A stretch of DNA of 64,000 nucleotides from Pseudomonas indica NBRC 103045 (GTDB lineage Bacteria; Pseudomonadota; Gammaproteobacteria; Pseudomonadales; Pseudomonadaceae). Both the position numbers and the translations under genes were made by a program. The notes under the pieces were generated by a model, which was not told where the DNA came from, did no database searches, and saw nothing but the letters and a program-made list of their open reading frames with translations. Below, in pieces: positions 43,008-51,429 of the stretch (positions are counted from its first letter, which is position 1; each line of letters opens with the position of its first letter). The stretch is from NCBI RefSeq assembly GCF_002091635.1, contig NZ_BDAC01000002.1, positions 310,001 through 374,000 on the forward strand, given 5' to 3'.

Positions 43008-43742
43008 ATGCCCGAGAACATCAAATTGCGCGGGATGCATCAAGCCAATTGCCATGACTGCAGCCTCGCAGCGCTCTGCCTTCCCCTGTCGCTGAACATG
43101 GAAGACATCGAGTCCCTGGATGAGATCGTCAAGCGCGGCCGGCCGTTGAAGAAGGGGGAGTTCCTGTTCCGCCAGGGCGATAACTTCGGCTCCATCTTCG
43201 CCGTGCGCTCCGGTGCGCTGAAAACCTTCAGCGTGACCGACAGCGGCGAGGAGCAGATCACCGGCTTCCACCTGCCCAGCGAGCTGGTCGGCCTGTCCGG
43301 CATGGACAGCGACCTCTGCCCGGTATCGGCGCAGGCGCTGGAAACCACTTCGGTCTGCGAGATTCCGTTCGAACGCCTCGATGAACTGTCGGTCAAGCTG
43401 CCGCAGCTGCGCCGCCAGCTGATGCGCGTGATGAGCCGGGAAATCCGCGACGACCAGCAAATGATGCTGCTGCTTTCGAAGAAGACCGCCGACGAGCGCA
43501 TCGCCACCTTCCTCGTCAACCTTTCCGCCCGCTTCCGCGCCCGCGGCTTCTCGGCCAACCAGTTCCGCCTGGCCATGTCGCGCAACGAGATCGGCAACTA
43601 CCTGGGCCTGGCGGTGGAAACCGTGTCGCGAGTCTTCACCCGCTTCCAGCAGAACGGCCTGATCGCCGCCGAAGGCAAGGAAGTGCACATCCTCAACTCC
43701 ATCGAGCTGTGCTCCCTGGCGGGCGGCAACCTCGAAGCCTGA
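43008..43742 (+). CDS. anr: Oxygen-sensing transcription regulator Anr (FNR family)
   Basis: 244 residues, the length of P. aeruginosa Anr. Cysteines 15, 18 and 24 ([14 protein letters not shown]) and 104 (SDLCPV) are placed to hold the oxygen-labile [4Fe-4S] cluster that permits dimerisation and DNA binding only at low oxygen. A cAMP-receptor-like effector domain is followed by the helix-turn-helix [20 protein letters not shown], with ETVSR matching FNR, so it should read TTGAT-N4-ATCAA sites as found before ccoN2 and hemN. I chose ATG 43008 ([10 protein letters not shown]); the frame is open 48 codons further upstream without support. Confidence 0.97.
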   Translation: MPENIKLRGMHQANCHDCSLAALCLPLSLNMEDIESLDEIVKRGRPLKKGEFLFRQGDNFGSIFAVRSGALKTFSVTDSGEEQITGFHLPSELVGLSGMDSDLCPVSAQALETTSVCEIPFERLDELSVKLPQLRRQLMRVMSREIRDDQQMMLLLSKKTADERIATFLVNLSARFRARGFSANQFRLAMSRNEIGNYLGLAVETVSRVFTRFQQNGLIAAEGKEVHILNSIELCSLAGGNLEA

Positions 43743-43759
43743 CCCGATCTATACTGCGA

Positions 43760-43792
43760 GGCGGCCCGCTTATGCGAGCCGCCCGTTTTTTT
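43760..43792 (+). terminator. Terminator after anr
   Basis: GCGGCCCGC-TTAT-GCGAGCCGC-type hairpin (with a small bulge), followed by seven T. It separates anr from apt. Confidence 0.8.
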
Positions 43793-43826
43793 GTGCCCAT
43801 CCGTAATCCACCGCAGGCTCTCGACG

Positions 43827-44375
43827 ATGATCTTCGATGAATTCACCATCAAGTCCCTGATCCGTCCGGTTCCGGACTTCCCCAAGCCCGGCGTGGTGTT
43901 CCGCGACATCACCCCGCTGTTCCAGTCGCCCCGCGCCCTGCGCATGGTCATCGACAGCTTCATCCAGCGCTACGTGGAAGAAGACTTCAGCCATATCGGC
44001 GCCCTCGATGCACGCGGCTTCCTGCTCGGCCCGATCCTCGCCTACGAGTTGAACAAACCGCTGATCCTGTTCCGCAAGCAGGGCAAGCTGCCCTCCGACC
44101 TGCTGGTGGAGACCTACCAGACCGAGTACGGCGACTCCGTCATCGAAGTCCAGGCCGACAACCTCTGCGAAGGCGATTCCGTCCTGCTGGTGGATGACCT
44201 GATCGCCACCGGCGGCACCCTGATCGCCGCGGCCAACCTGGTCAAGCGCATGCGCGCCAGCGTCTACGAAGCCGCCGCCATCATCGACCTGCCGGAACTC
44301 GGCGGCTCGCGCCGGCTGCAGGACATCGGCATCGCCACCTTCACCCTCACCGCCTTCGCCCTCGACGACCGCTGA
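43827..44375 (+). CDS. apt: Adenine phosphoribosyltransferase
   Basis: 182 residues. It converts adenine and PRPP to AMP in purine salvage. Motifs are [20 protein letters not shown] near the N-terminus and the PRPP-binding loop [18 protein letters not shown]. The start [15 protein letters not shown] is usual for Pseudomonas Apt. Standalone after the anr terminator. Confidence 0.96.
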   Translation: MIFDEFTIKSLIRPVPDFPKPGVVFRDITPLFQSPRALRMVIDSFIQRYVEEDFSHIGALDARGFLLGPILAYELNKPLILFRKQGKLPSDLLVETYQTEYGDSVIEVQADNLCEGDSVLLVDDLIATGGTLIAAANLVKRMRASVYEAAAIIDLPELGGSRRLQDIGIATFTLTAFALDDR

Positions 44376-44389
44376 GTCTCCGCCTGCCT

Positions 44390-44416
44390 GCGATACCCAT
44401 CGACCATGGGTATCGC
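44390..44416. terminator. Long perfect hairpin after apt
   Basis: Eleven-base arms GCGATACCCAT and ATGGGTATCGC around CGACC, 15 bases after the apt stop. No T-run of length follows, so it may be a weak terminator, an mRNA end-protector, or an operator for the next gene. Confidence 0.5.
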
Positions 44417-44581
44417 CTCCTCGCCTTTCGATCGGTTCGCCCGACCCAACCTAAGTTGGCGGCGCCGGGCTGTCCGGCCGCCCAATAATGACATCAACCA
44501 ATGACACAGTTACCAGTGTCTTGGCGAGCCAAGAACAACATGGCCCCCGCCAGGGAGCGGCCGCACAAGAGGATTCGCCCA

Positions 44582-45418
44582 ATGACAGCCAGCAGCACCG
44601 CCGCCCAGCCGCGCGCCAACTTTCCCGTCCGCCGCATGGACTTCAGCTTTACCAGCACGCCCAAGTACTGGTGGAGTGGCGACCCCTTCATGAGCCATTT
44701 CATGAACAACCTGTCGTCGCTGTTCCCCTACGGTGAGAAATTCTTCGTCGACAGCGTGCGCGCCGTCCGCCAGCAGGTGCAGGACCCGCAACTGCAGAAG
44801 GACATCAGCGCCTTCATCGGTCAGGAGGCGATGCACTCCAAGGAACACGCCACCTACAACGAATACGCCGCCGCCCATGGCATCGACCTGGAGCGCCTGG
44901 AATTGCGCATCAAGGTCCTGCTGGAGTGGATCACCCGGCTGAGCACCAAGAAGCACCGCCTGGCCGCCACCTGCGCCCTCGAGCATTTCACCGCGACCAT
45001 GGCCGAGCAGTTGCTGCGGCGCGAGGACATCACCACGCAGATGGACGACCCGAAGATGTACAAGCTGTGGATGTGGCACGCCATCGAAGAGAACGAGCAC
45101 AAGGCCGTGTGCTACGACGTCTACCAGGCGGTCGGCGGCGGCTATTTCACCCGTGTCATCGTGATGATGCTGACCACGGTGATGTTCCTCGGCGTGATCG
45201 GCTGGTTCCAGCTCCACCTGCTGCGCAAGGATGGCCAGTTGTTCAACTGGCGTTCGTGGAAACATGGCCTGAAGACCCTGTTGAGCCCCCGCGACGGCTT
45301 CTTCACCCGTCTGATCGGCCCCTACCTGGACTACTACCGTCCGGGTTTCCATCCCAAGGATCACGACACCCAGACCCTGGAACGGCGCTGGAAGGATCGC
45401 CTCGCCTTCGAAGGCTGA
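44582..45418 (+). CDS. Predicted metal-dependent hydrolase (ferritin-like, PF10118 type)
   Basis: 278 residues. Conserved acid/histidine clusters FIGQEAMHSKEHATYNEYAA, ATCALEHFTATMAEQLL and WHAIEENEHKAVCYDVY look like a di-metal helical-bundle site and match the PF10118 family as I know it. A hydrophobic segment (VIVMMLTTVMFLGVIGWF) may touch the membrane. Activity unknown. I chose ATG 44582 (AGAGGA upstream); the frame extends 27 codons upstream without clear support. Ends before a strong terminator. Confidence 0.78.
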   Translation: MTASSTAAQPRANFPVRRMDFSFTSTPKYWWSGDPFMSHFMNNLSSLFPYGEKFFVDSVRAVRQQVQDPQLQKDISAFIGQEAMHSKEHATYNEYAAAHGIDLERLELRIKVLLEWITRLSTKKHRLAATCALEHFTATMAEQLLRREDITTQMDDPKMYKLWMWHAIEENEHKAVCYDVYQAVGGGYFTRVIVMMLTTVMFLGVIGWFQLHLLRKDGQLFNWRSWKHGLKTLLSPRDGFFTRLIGPYLDYYRPGFHPKDHDTQTLERRWKDRLAFEG

Positions 45419-45456
45419 TCCACCTGCGGCCGAAGGTCGCATTCCGTTGCCCGATT

Positions 45457-45495
45457 CGGGCCCGGCCTGCCCTCCGCGGTCCGGGCCCGCTTTTT
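45457..45495 (+). terminator. Terminator after the hydrolase gene
   Basis: Nine-base arms CGGGCCCGG / CCGGGCCCG followed by C and five T. Classic Rho-independent form with a 15-base loop. The rest of the 281-base gap to cydP holds a possible Anr site. Confidence 0.8.
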
Positions 45496-45634
45496 ACAGG
45501 AAGGGCTGGGAGCCACGTAAATCAAGGCTTCCAGCGGTACAGCCGCGAACGGGTCAATGCCGGGCGCACCTGGCCGGCATCTCGACCTCAGTCCTTCTGC
45601 GACAACCCGCCACAGCACATCACCGCTGCGTTTG

Positions 45635-45648
45635 TTGCTTCATATCAA
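45635..45648. promoter_or_regulatory. Possible Anr/FNR box upstream of cydP-cydA
   Basis: TTGCTTCATATCAA has one mismatch to TTGAT-N4-ATCAA, at the fourth base of the left half. It lies 52 bases before the cydP ATG, a sensible place for activation. No clear -10 box is visible downstream. Confidence 0.45.
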
Positions 45649-45699
45649 GGACGGCGCTGCCGCTTTCAGGCAGCCCGGCCGTTGTCGTGGAGTGACCGC

Positions 45700-45912
45700 A
45701 TGACCGACAAGCCCGCTTCGCCCTGGCGCATTCCCCTGGTCCGCGAACTCGCCGTGATCCTGGCGATCAAGCTGGCCCTGCTGCTGGCGATCAAAGCCCT
45801 CTGGTTCGATGCCCCCAGCGTCCCTGTCGATGGCAGCCAGCACGTCGGCACGCACCTGTTCGGCGCTCCGCAAGCCCCATCCCCGCCCCGTACCGAGGAG
45901 ATGCCGAGATGA
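45700..45912 (+). CDS. cydP: Small membrane protein of the cytochrome bd operon, CydP type
   Basis: 70 residues with one membrane helix ([20 protein letters not shown]) and a short proline-rich tail. The arrangement before an Escherichia-type cydA fits the CydP small-subunit family as I know it. The stop overlaps the cydA start (ATGA), so the two are translationally coupled. GGAG is seven bases before the ATG. The family call rests on context and topology. Confidence 0.65.
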   Translation: MTDKPASPWRIPLVRELAVILAIKLALLLAIKALWFDAPSVPVDGSQHVGTHLFGAPQAPSPPRTEEMPR

Positions 45913-47498
45913 TCTCGGAAGAAGTCGTCGACCTGTCCCGCCTGCAGTTCGCTATGACGGCGATGTACCACTTCCTGTTCGTGCCGCTCACCTTGGGCCT
46001 ATCCTTCATCCTGGCGATCATGGAGTCGGTCTACGTGATGACCGGCAAGCAGGTCTACCAGGACATGGTGAAGTTCTGGGGCAAGCTGTTCGGCATCAAC
46101 TTCGCCCTGGGCGTCACCACCGGGCTGACCATGGAATTCCAGTTCGGCACCAACTGGGCCTATTACAGCCATTATGTCGGCGACATCTTCGGCGCACCGC
46201 TGGCCATCGAAGGGCTGATGGCGTTCTTCCTCGAATCCACCTTCATCGGCCTGTTCTTCTTCGGCTGGGACCGCCTGAGCAAGGTGCAGCACCTGGCGGT
46301 GACCTGGTTGGTGGCGATCGGCTCGAACATGTCGGCGCTGTGGATTCTCATCGCCAACGGCTGGATGCAGAACCCGGTGGGAGCCGAGTTCAACTTCGAG
46401 ACCATGCGCATGGAGCTGGTGGACTTCGGTGCCCTGCTGTTCAACCCGGTGGCCCAGGTGAAGTTCGTGCACACCGTGGCGGCTGGCTACGTCACCGGCG
46501 CCATCTTCGTCCTGGCCATCTCCAGTTGGTATCTGCTGAAGAAGCGCGACCTCGGCTTCGCCCGCCGCTCCTTCGCCATCGCCTCGGCCTTCGGCCTAGC
46601 GTCGATCCTCTCGGTGATCGTCCTCGGCGACGAATCCGGCTACGAGATCGGCGACGTACAGAAAACCAAGCTGGCGGCCATCGAGGCCGAATGGGAAACC
46701 CACCCGGCACCGGCCGGCTTCACCCTGTTCGGCCTGCCCAACCAGGAGGAGCAGCGCACCGATTACGCGGTGAAGGTTCCCTATGTCCTGGGCTTGATCG
46801 CCACCCGTTCGCTGGACAAAGAAGTCAAGGGCATCAAGGACCTGGTGGTCGAGCACGAAGCGCGTATTCGCAACGGCATGCTCGCCTACGAGCGCCTGGA
46901 AAAGCTCCGCGCCGGCGACAAGAGTTCCGAAGCCATCGCCGCCTTCAAGGCCGTGCAGAACGACCTGGGCTACGGCCTGTTGCTGAAGAAGTACACCGCC
47001 AACGTCACCGACGCCACGGAAGCGCAGATCAAGCAGGCCGCCCTGGACACCATTCCCAGCGTGTTCAGCCTGTTCTGGAGCTTCCGCGCCATGGTCGCCT
47101 CAGGCTTCCTGATGCTCGCCCTCTTCGCCTGCGCCTTCTGGGCCTCGGCGAAGAAGAACGAAGAGCGCAAGCCCTGGCTGCTGCGGTGGGCGCTATGGAG
47201 CCTGCCGCTGCCCTGGATCGCCGCGCAGACCGGCTGGTTCGTCGCCGAACACGGCCGCCAGCCCTGGTCCATCGGCGAAGTGCTGCCGACCCACCTCTCC
47301 GCTTCCAGTGTGTCCAGCGGCGATGTCTGGGGCTCGCTGGTGGCGTTGATCGCCTTCTACAGCCTGCTGCTGGTGATCGAGATGTACCTGATGATCCGGT
47401 TCGCCCGCCTGGGACCGTCGAGCCTGCATACCGGCCGTTATCACTTCGAGCGGTCGGGTGCGACCAGCGGAAACCATCTGCCCGCAGGTGCAATGTAG
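45909..47498 (+). CDS. cydA: Cytochrome bd ubiquinol oxidase subunit I
   Basis: 529 residues, close to E. coli CydA (about 522) and longer than the CIO-type CioA of P. aeruginosa. The extended Q-loop region ([20 protein letters not shown] onward to [12 protein letters not shown]) marks the long-Q-loop type. Motifs include [16 protein letters not shown] with a heme-ligand histidine, [20 protein letters not shown] and [15 protein letters not shown]. CydA holds hemes b558, b595 and d and reduces oxygen with very high affinity. The TAG stop lies inside a REP-like palindrome (47495-47516). Confidence 0.95.
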   Translation: MISEEVVDLSRLQFAMTAMYHFLFVPLTLGLSFILAIMESVYVMTGKQVYQDMVKFWGKLFGINFALGVTTGLTMEFQFGTNWAYYSHYVGDIFGAPLAIEGLMAFFLESTFIGLFFFGWDRLSKVQHLAVTWLVAIGSNMSALWILIANGWMQNPVGAEFNFETMRMELVDFGALLFNPVAQVKFVHTVAAGYVTGAIFVLAISSWYLLKKRDLGFARRSFAIASAFGLASILSVIVLGDESGYEIGDVQKTKLAAIEAEWETHPAPAGFTLFGLPNQEEQRTDYAVKVPYVLGLIATRSLDKEVKGIKDLVVEHEARIRNGMLAYERLEKLRAGDKSSEAIAAFKAVQNDLGYGLLLKKYTANVTDATEAQIKQAALDTIPSVFSLFWSFRAMVASGFLMLALFACAFWASAKKNEERKPWLLRWALWSLPLPWIAAQTGWFVAEHGRQPWSIGEVLPTHLSASSVSSGDVWGSLVALIAFYSLLLVIEMYLMIRFARLGPSSLHTGRYHFERSGATSGNHLPAGAM

Positions 47499-47516
47499 GG
47501 GCGAATTCATTCGCCC
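47495..47516. repeat. REP-like palindrome, copy 2 (overlaps cydA stop)
   Basis: GTAGGGGCGAATTCATTCGC plus CC, with the cydA stop codon formed by its first bases. It is inverted relative to copy 3 only 14 bases away, so the pair can fold into a long hairpin (a REPIN-like doublet). Confidence 0.88.
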
Positions 47517-47530
47517 GACGAGGCTGGGCT

Positions 47531-47552
47531 GGGCGAATGAATTCGCCCCTGC
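47531..47552. repeat. REP-like palindrome, copy 3 (cydA-cydB gap)
   Basis: GGGCGAATGAATTCGCCCCT, reverse complement of copy 2 across its core. Together they occupy about half of the 127-base cydA-cydB gap. Confidence 0.88.
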
Positions 47553-47625
47553 ATCAAGGCTTCGCCAGCAGAGCTGGCTCCTACAAAAGCCGGTCGGCCT
47601 ATTGGCCCCGACAGAGGAACGCAAC

Positions 47626-48765
47626 ATGTTCGATTACGAAACGCTGAAACTGGTCTGGTGGGTGCTGATCGGCGTCCTGCTGATCGGCTTCGCCCTCACC
47701 GATGGCTTCGACCTCGGCGCCGCGGCGCTGATGCCCTTCGTCGGGCGGAGCGACAACGAGCGGCGGGTGGTGATCAACACCATCGCGCCGCACTGGGACG
47801 GCAACCAGGTCTGGCTGATCACTGCCGGCGGCGCGCTCTTCGCCGCCTGGCCGATGGTCTACGCGGCGGCCTTCTCCGGCTTCTACTGGGCCATGCTGGT
47901 GGTGCTGTTCGCCCTGTTCGTGCGCCCGGTCGGCTTCGACTACCGCAGCAAGCTGAGCGACCCGCGCTGGCGCCAGGCCTGGGACTGGGGCCTGTTCGTC
48001 GGCGGCCTGGTGCCGGCGCTGGTGTTCGGCGTGGCCTTCGGCAACCTGCTGCTGGGTGTGCCCTTCCAGCTCGACGACACCCTGCGCAGCAGCTACCACG
48101 GCAGCTTCTGGCAACTGCTCAACCCCTTCGGCCTGCTCGCCGGGACGGTCAGCCTGAGCATGCTGCTGATGCATGGCGGAACCTGGCTGATGATGCGCAC
48201 CGAAGGCCCGGTGGCACGCCGGTCGCAACGCGCGGCGCAAGTACTGTCGCTGGTCTACCTCGCCGCCTTCATCGTCGCCGGGCTCTGGCTGTGGTCGGGT
48301 ATCCAGGGCTTCGCCATCACCTCGGCATTCGACCCGGGCACCACGCTCAACCCGCTGGCGAAGAGCGTGACCCAGAGCAACGCCGGCTGGATGGCCAACT
48401 ACGCGCAGTATCCGCTGACCAAGCTGGCGCCGCTCGCCGGCATCCTCGGTGCCGTACTGGCGTTCGCCGCGGCCAGCGCGGGACGTGGCGGCTTCGCCTT
48501 CCTCGGCTCCAGCCTGGCGATCGTCGGCACCCTATGCACCGCCGGCTTCGCGATGTTCCCCTTCGTCATGCCGTCCAGCCTCGATCCGGCTTCCAGCCTG
48601 ACGCTATGGGATGCGGCCTCCAGCCAGAAGACCCTCGGCATCATGCTGGTGGCGGCCTGCATCTTCGTGCCGCTGATCCTCTGCTACACGCTGTGGGGCT
48701 ACGTGAAGATGTGGGGCAAAGTCACCACCGGCCACATCGAAAGCAACAGCCATGGACTGTACTGA
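47626..48765 (+). CDS. cydB: Cytochrome bd ubiquinol oxidase subunit II
   Basis: 379 residues with eight or nine membrane helices. The start MFDYETLKLVWWVLIGVLLI and GFALTDGFDLGAAALMPFVG are close to E. coli CydB. WDGNQVWLITAGGALFAAWP and MFPFVMPSSLDPASSLTLWD are further family motifs. CydB supports CydA structurally. The ATG at 47626 has GAGGAA seven bases upstream; an open frame extends upstream across the repeats and is not used. Confidence 0.95.
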   Translation: MFDYETLKLVWWVLIGVLLIGFALTDGFDLGAAALMPFVGRSDNERRVVINTIAPHWDGNQVWLITAGGALFAAWPMVYAAAFSGFYWAMLVVLFALFVRPVGFDYRSKLSDPRWRQAWDWGLFVGGLVPALVFGVAFGNLLLGVPFQLDDTLRSSYHGSFWQLLNPFGLLAGTVSLSMLLMHGGTWLMMRTEGPVARRSQRAAQVLSLVYLAAFIVAGLWLWSGIQGFAITSAFDPGTTLNPLAKSVTQSNAGWMANYAQYPLTKLAPLAGILGAVLAFAAASAGRGGFAFLGSSLAIVGTLCTAGFAMFPFVMPSSLDPASSLTLWDAASSQKTLGIMLVAACIFVPLILCYTLWGYVKMWGKVTTGHIESNSHGLY

Positions 48766-48777
48766 GCCCTGAAGAAT

Positions 48778-48799
48778 GTAGGGGCGAATTCATTCGCCC
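48778..48799. repeat. REP-like palindrome, copy 4 (cydB-cydX gap)
   Basis: GTAGGGGCGAATTCATTCGC plus CC, identical to copy 2, 13 bases after the cydB stop. The 109-base cydB-cydX gap otherwise holds only the cydX ribosome-binding site GGAGG. Confidence 0.88.
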
Positions 48800-48874
48800 G
48801 CCCCAGCCTGGCCCGACGAGTGAACATACCGAGCCAGGCACGCGACAAGCACACGCATCGGGAGGTTTAACGCA

Positions 48875-48988
48875 ATGTGGTACTTCACCTGGATTCTCGG
48901 CGTCCTGCTCGCCTGCAGCTTCGGCATCATCAATGCCCTGTGGCTGGAAACCACCCAGAACCTCGACGAGGACCCGACGGGTGAATGA
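48875..48988 (+). CDS. cydX: Cytochrome bd small subunit CydX
   Basis: 37 residues: MWYFTWILGVLLACSFGIIN followed by ALWLETTQNLDEDPTGE. This matches CydX/YbgT, the single-helix subunit that stabilises heme d in E. coli cytochrome bd. GGAGG is nine bases before the ATG. The last eight bases overlap ybgE. It is easily missed because of its size. Confidence 0.92.
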   Translation: MWYFTWILGVLLACSFGIINALWLETTQNLDEDPTGE

Positions 48989-49274
48989 CGCCCTGCCCCG
49001 GCAGCGGAGCGGCGCCTGGCGAGTCCTGTCGCTGCTCCTGGCCACGCCGCTGGCCTTGCTGCTGTTGATCCACCCCGCCGCCATGCTCGACGCCGAGGGT
49101 CGCTACAGCCACAGCCTGCTGATGCTGGTGATGTGGGGCGTGGCCGGCGGTTTCGTGCATGGCGTGGGTTTCACCCCTTACAGCCGGGTCTGGCGTGGCG
49201 CCTTCGGCCCGCTGCTGGCCTGGCCACTGCTCCTTCTCGGCTATCTGATCCTGTACCGCGCCCGCATGGGCTGA
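48981..49274 (+). CDS. ybgE: Cyd operon protein YbgE
   Basis: 97 residues from GTG 48981, the same length as E. coli YbgE. Three membrane helices; GGFVHGVGFTPYSRVWRGAF is the family motif with histidine and GVGF. Its function in the bd operon is not settled. The start overlaps the end of cydX, indicating coupling. It converges with the next gene 10 bases away. Confidence 0.85.
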   Translation: MNDALPRQRSGAWRVLSLLLATPLALLLLIHPAAMLDAEGRYSHSLLMLVMWGVAGGFVHGVGFTPYSRVWRGAFGPLLAWPLLLLGYLILYRARMG

Positions 49275-49284
49275 TCGCTGGCGA

Positions 49285-49998
49285 TCACTCGCCCTCGTCG
49301 TCGAAATATTCCTGGAAGAACAGGTCCAGCTCGCCCTCGTACTGGTCCAGCGCATACAGCGTGTCGGCGGCCAGCAAGTCCAGCAGGATCAAGCCGTTCA
49401 GGCTGGAATCCTCCTCCGCCGCGGCGCGCAGGCGCCGGCTCATGCCCAGGTTGACCTGGCGCAGGTTGCGGTAGATCGCCCGCAGCCCCTCCAGCGACCA
49501 GTCGCCGGACTGGCCGCGCTTCATCCGCAGGAACTGCCCCAGCAGGTAGGTGCCCAGGGCCCGGTAGAGGGTCTCGTCGGAGGTGCTGAACGGCAGGTGG
49601 AACCACGCCATGGCTTTCATCATGCGAGTGTGCGGGCACCCCGAAGTGGCGCCCAGGGCGCCGAGCAAGGAACCCAGCCCCCGTTGCAGGGTGGTGTGCT
49701 GGCGAATCTCCCGGCCGCGCCAGCGCACGATGACCTCCACCTCCTCGAAAGAGGTGTGCTTCGACAGCATCTCCACCGGCCGCACCAGCGCCACCGCGAA
49801 GGGGCAGCGCGGCGCTTCCTCGACCTTGAGCGGGCAGTGACCGCACTGATGGAAGGACAAGCCGGTCCAATCCGGTAATGCGGTTGTCCGTTCGCCCTCG
49901 GCAGCGGCCGTCAGGCTAACTTCATGCTGCCAGTTCCGGCCGTCTGCGAAGCGGAATTCGTAGCGGATGAGCGTGTCGCTCTTCGAGTCTGCAACCAT
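49285..49998 (-). CDS. Unnamed cytosolic protein with a Cys-His cluster
   Basis: 237 residues. I do not recognise it by name. Residues about 47-66 (GLSFHQCGHCPLKVEEAPRC) form a CxxC plus C cluster that could bind a metal, next to PFAVALVRPVEMLSKHTSFE. A second cysteine-histidine site, GCPHTRMMKAMAWFHLPF, lies near residue 120. The C-terminus is very acidic (EYFDDEGE). No signal peptide or membrane helix. It is divergent from the signalling operon at 50140 with a 141-base gap, so the two may share regulation. Confidence 0.72.
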   Translation of the reverse strand: MVADSKSDTLIRYEFRFADGRNWQHEVSLTAAAEGERTTALPDWTGLSFHQCGHCPLKVEEAPRCPFAVALVRPVEMLSKHTSFEEVEVIVRWRGREIRQHTTLQRGLGSLLGALGATSGCPHTRMMKAMAWFHLPFSTSDETLYRALGTYLLGQFLRMKRGQSGDWSLEGLRAIYRNLRQVNLGMSRRLRAAAEEDSSLNGLILLDLLAADTLYALDQYEGELDLFFQEYFDDEGE

Positions 49999-50139
49999 GG
50001 TCTACCCTGACGAGCACCGGGTTATGAAACACAACGATACTGGCAATAGGCTATTATTCGTCATAGAACCAGCGTCAGCGTTTTGTCGGGCCGCCAACCG
50101 AGCGCGCAGCGGGTCCCGGCGTCATGGGAGGAGTCACTA

Positions 50140-51429
50140 ATGGACAACCGCCAGCAGCTCTTGGCCTCCGCGCTCGTCGAACACATCAGCGTTGGCACCA
50201 TCATCCTCGATACGCAGTTGCGTATCCAATACTGGAACGCCTTTCTCGAACGGTGCAGCGGCAAGCGCCTGGAGGACGTTCGCGGTCGCCCCTTCACCCA
50301 GGTGTTCCCGGAGGCCGATACGCTGTACCTCCACCAGATCATCGAACAGGCCCGCAACGAAGGCCGGCACGTCTACACCCAATGGCGCGATACCCCCTCG
50401 CTGGTCCGCCTGACGTTCGAGCGTGCCCAGCAGAACCCCTTGATGCTGCAGAGCACCCTGCTCTTTCCGTTCCGCATCGCGCCGGACGACGCCTTGCATT
50501 TCGGCCTGGTGCTCTACGACACCACCGACCTGGCCAAGTCCAGCAACAAGCTGGAAGCGGCCCTGCAGGCCCTGAGCGTCAAGCAGACCGAACAGGAACA
50601 ATTGATCAAGAAGTTGGAAAAAGCCAACGACCAGTTGCTGCAATCGGAAAAACTCGCGGCCATCGGGCAACTGGCCGCCGGCGTCGCGCACGAGATCAAC
50701 AACCCGATCGGCTACGTGTTCTCCAATTTGCAGACTCTCGCCGGCTACGTGCGCGACCTGCTACGCATCATCGACGCGGTGGAATCCGCCGGCGGCCTGG
50801 AGGACCTCCGCCAGCTCAAGCGCAGCCTGGAGTACGACTACATCCGCAGTGACATCGAGGCGCTGATCGGCGAATCCGAAGACGGTATCGACCGGGTCAA
50901 GAAGATCATCACCTCGCTCAAGGACTTCTCCCACATCGAGGAAGAGGAATTCCACCCGGCCGACCTCCATCGCGGCCTTAACACCACCCTCAACGTGGTC
51001 AACAACGAACTCAAGTACAAGGCCGAGGTGATCAAGGAATACGGCGACCTGCCCGACGTGGAGTGCATTCCCTCGCAGATCAACCAAGTGATCATGAACC
51101 TGCTGGTCAACGCCGCCCACGCCATCGAGCAGTTCGGCCGCATCACCCTGCGCACCGCCCATGAGGGCGACTGGGTCTGGCTGGAGGTGGAGGACACCGG
51201 CAAGGGCATCGAGCCGCGCCTGCTCAATCGCATCTACGAGCCCTTCTTCACCACCAAGCCGGTCGGCAAGGGGACCGGCCTCGGGCTGTCGCTGTCCTAC
51301 AGCATCGTGCAGAAACACCATGGGCGTATCGAGGTCGACAGCGAGCTGGGCCGCGGTACGCGCTTCCGCGTCTGGCTGCCGGTGCGGCAACCGACGCCCA
51401 CGGAGGAGAGTCCAACGCCTCATGAATGA
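50140..51429 (+). CDS. Cytosolic PAS histidine kinase (kinase A of the cluster)
   Basis: 429 residues, no membrane helix. A PAS domain (about 5-130; VGTIILDTQLRIQYWNAFLE) is followed by a coiled coil (132-172), the phosphorylation helix with H184 ([20 protein letters not shown]) and an ATPase domain with QVIMNLLVNAAHAIEQFG, VEDTGKGIEPRL and GTGLGLSLSY. All catalytic boxes are intact. ATG 50140 has GGAGGAG six bases upstream. First gene of the operon; overlaps the next by eight bases. The signal sensed is unknown. It resembles kinase B (53973) in its H-box and ATPase. Confidence 0.93.
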   Translation: MDNRQQLLASALVEHISVGTIILDTQLRIQYWNAFLERCSGKRLEDVRGRPFTQVFPEADTLYLHQIIEQARNEGRHVYTQWRDTPSLVRLTFERAQQNPLMLQSTLLFPFRIAPDDALHFGLVLYDTTDLAKSSNKLEAALQALSVKQTEQEQLIKKLEKANDQLLQSEKLAAIGQLAAGVAHEINNPIGYVFSNLQTLAGYVRDLLRIIDAVESAGGLEDLRQLKRSLEYDYIRSDIEALIGESEDGIDRVKKIITSLKDFSHIEEEEFHPADLHRGLNTTLNVVNNELKYKAEVIKEYGDLPDVECIPSQINQVIMNLLVNAAHAIEQFGRITLRTAHEGDWVWLEVEDTGKGIEPRLLNRIYEPFFTTKPVGKGTGLGLSLSYSIVQKHHGRIEVDSELGRGTRFRVWLPVRQPTPTEESPTPHE

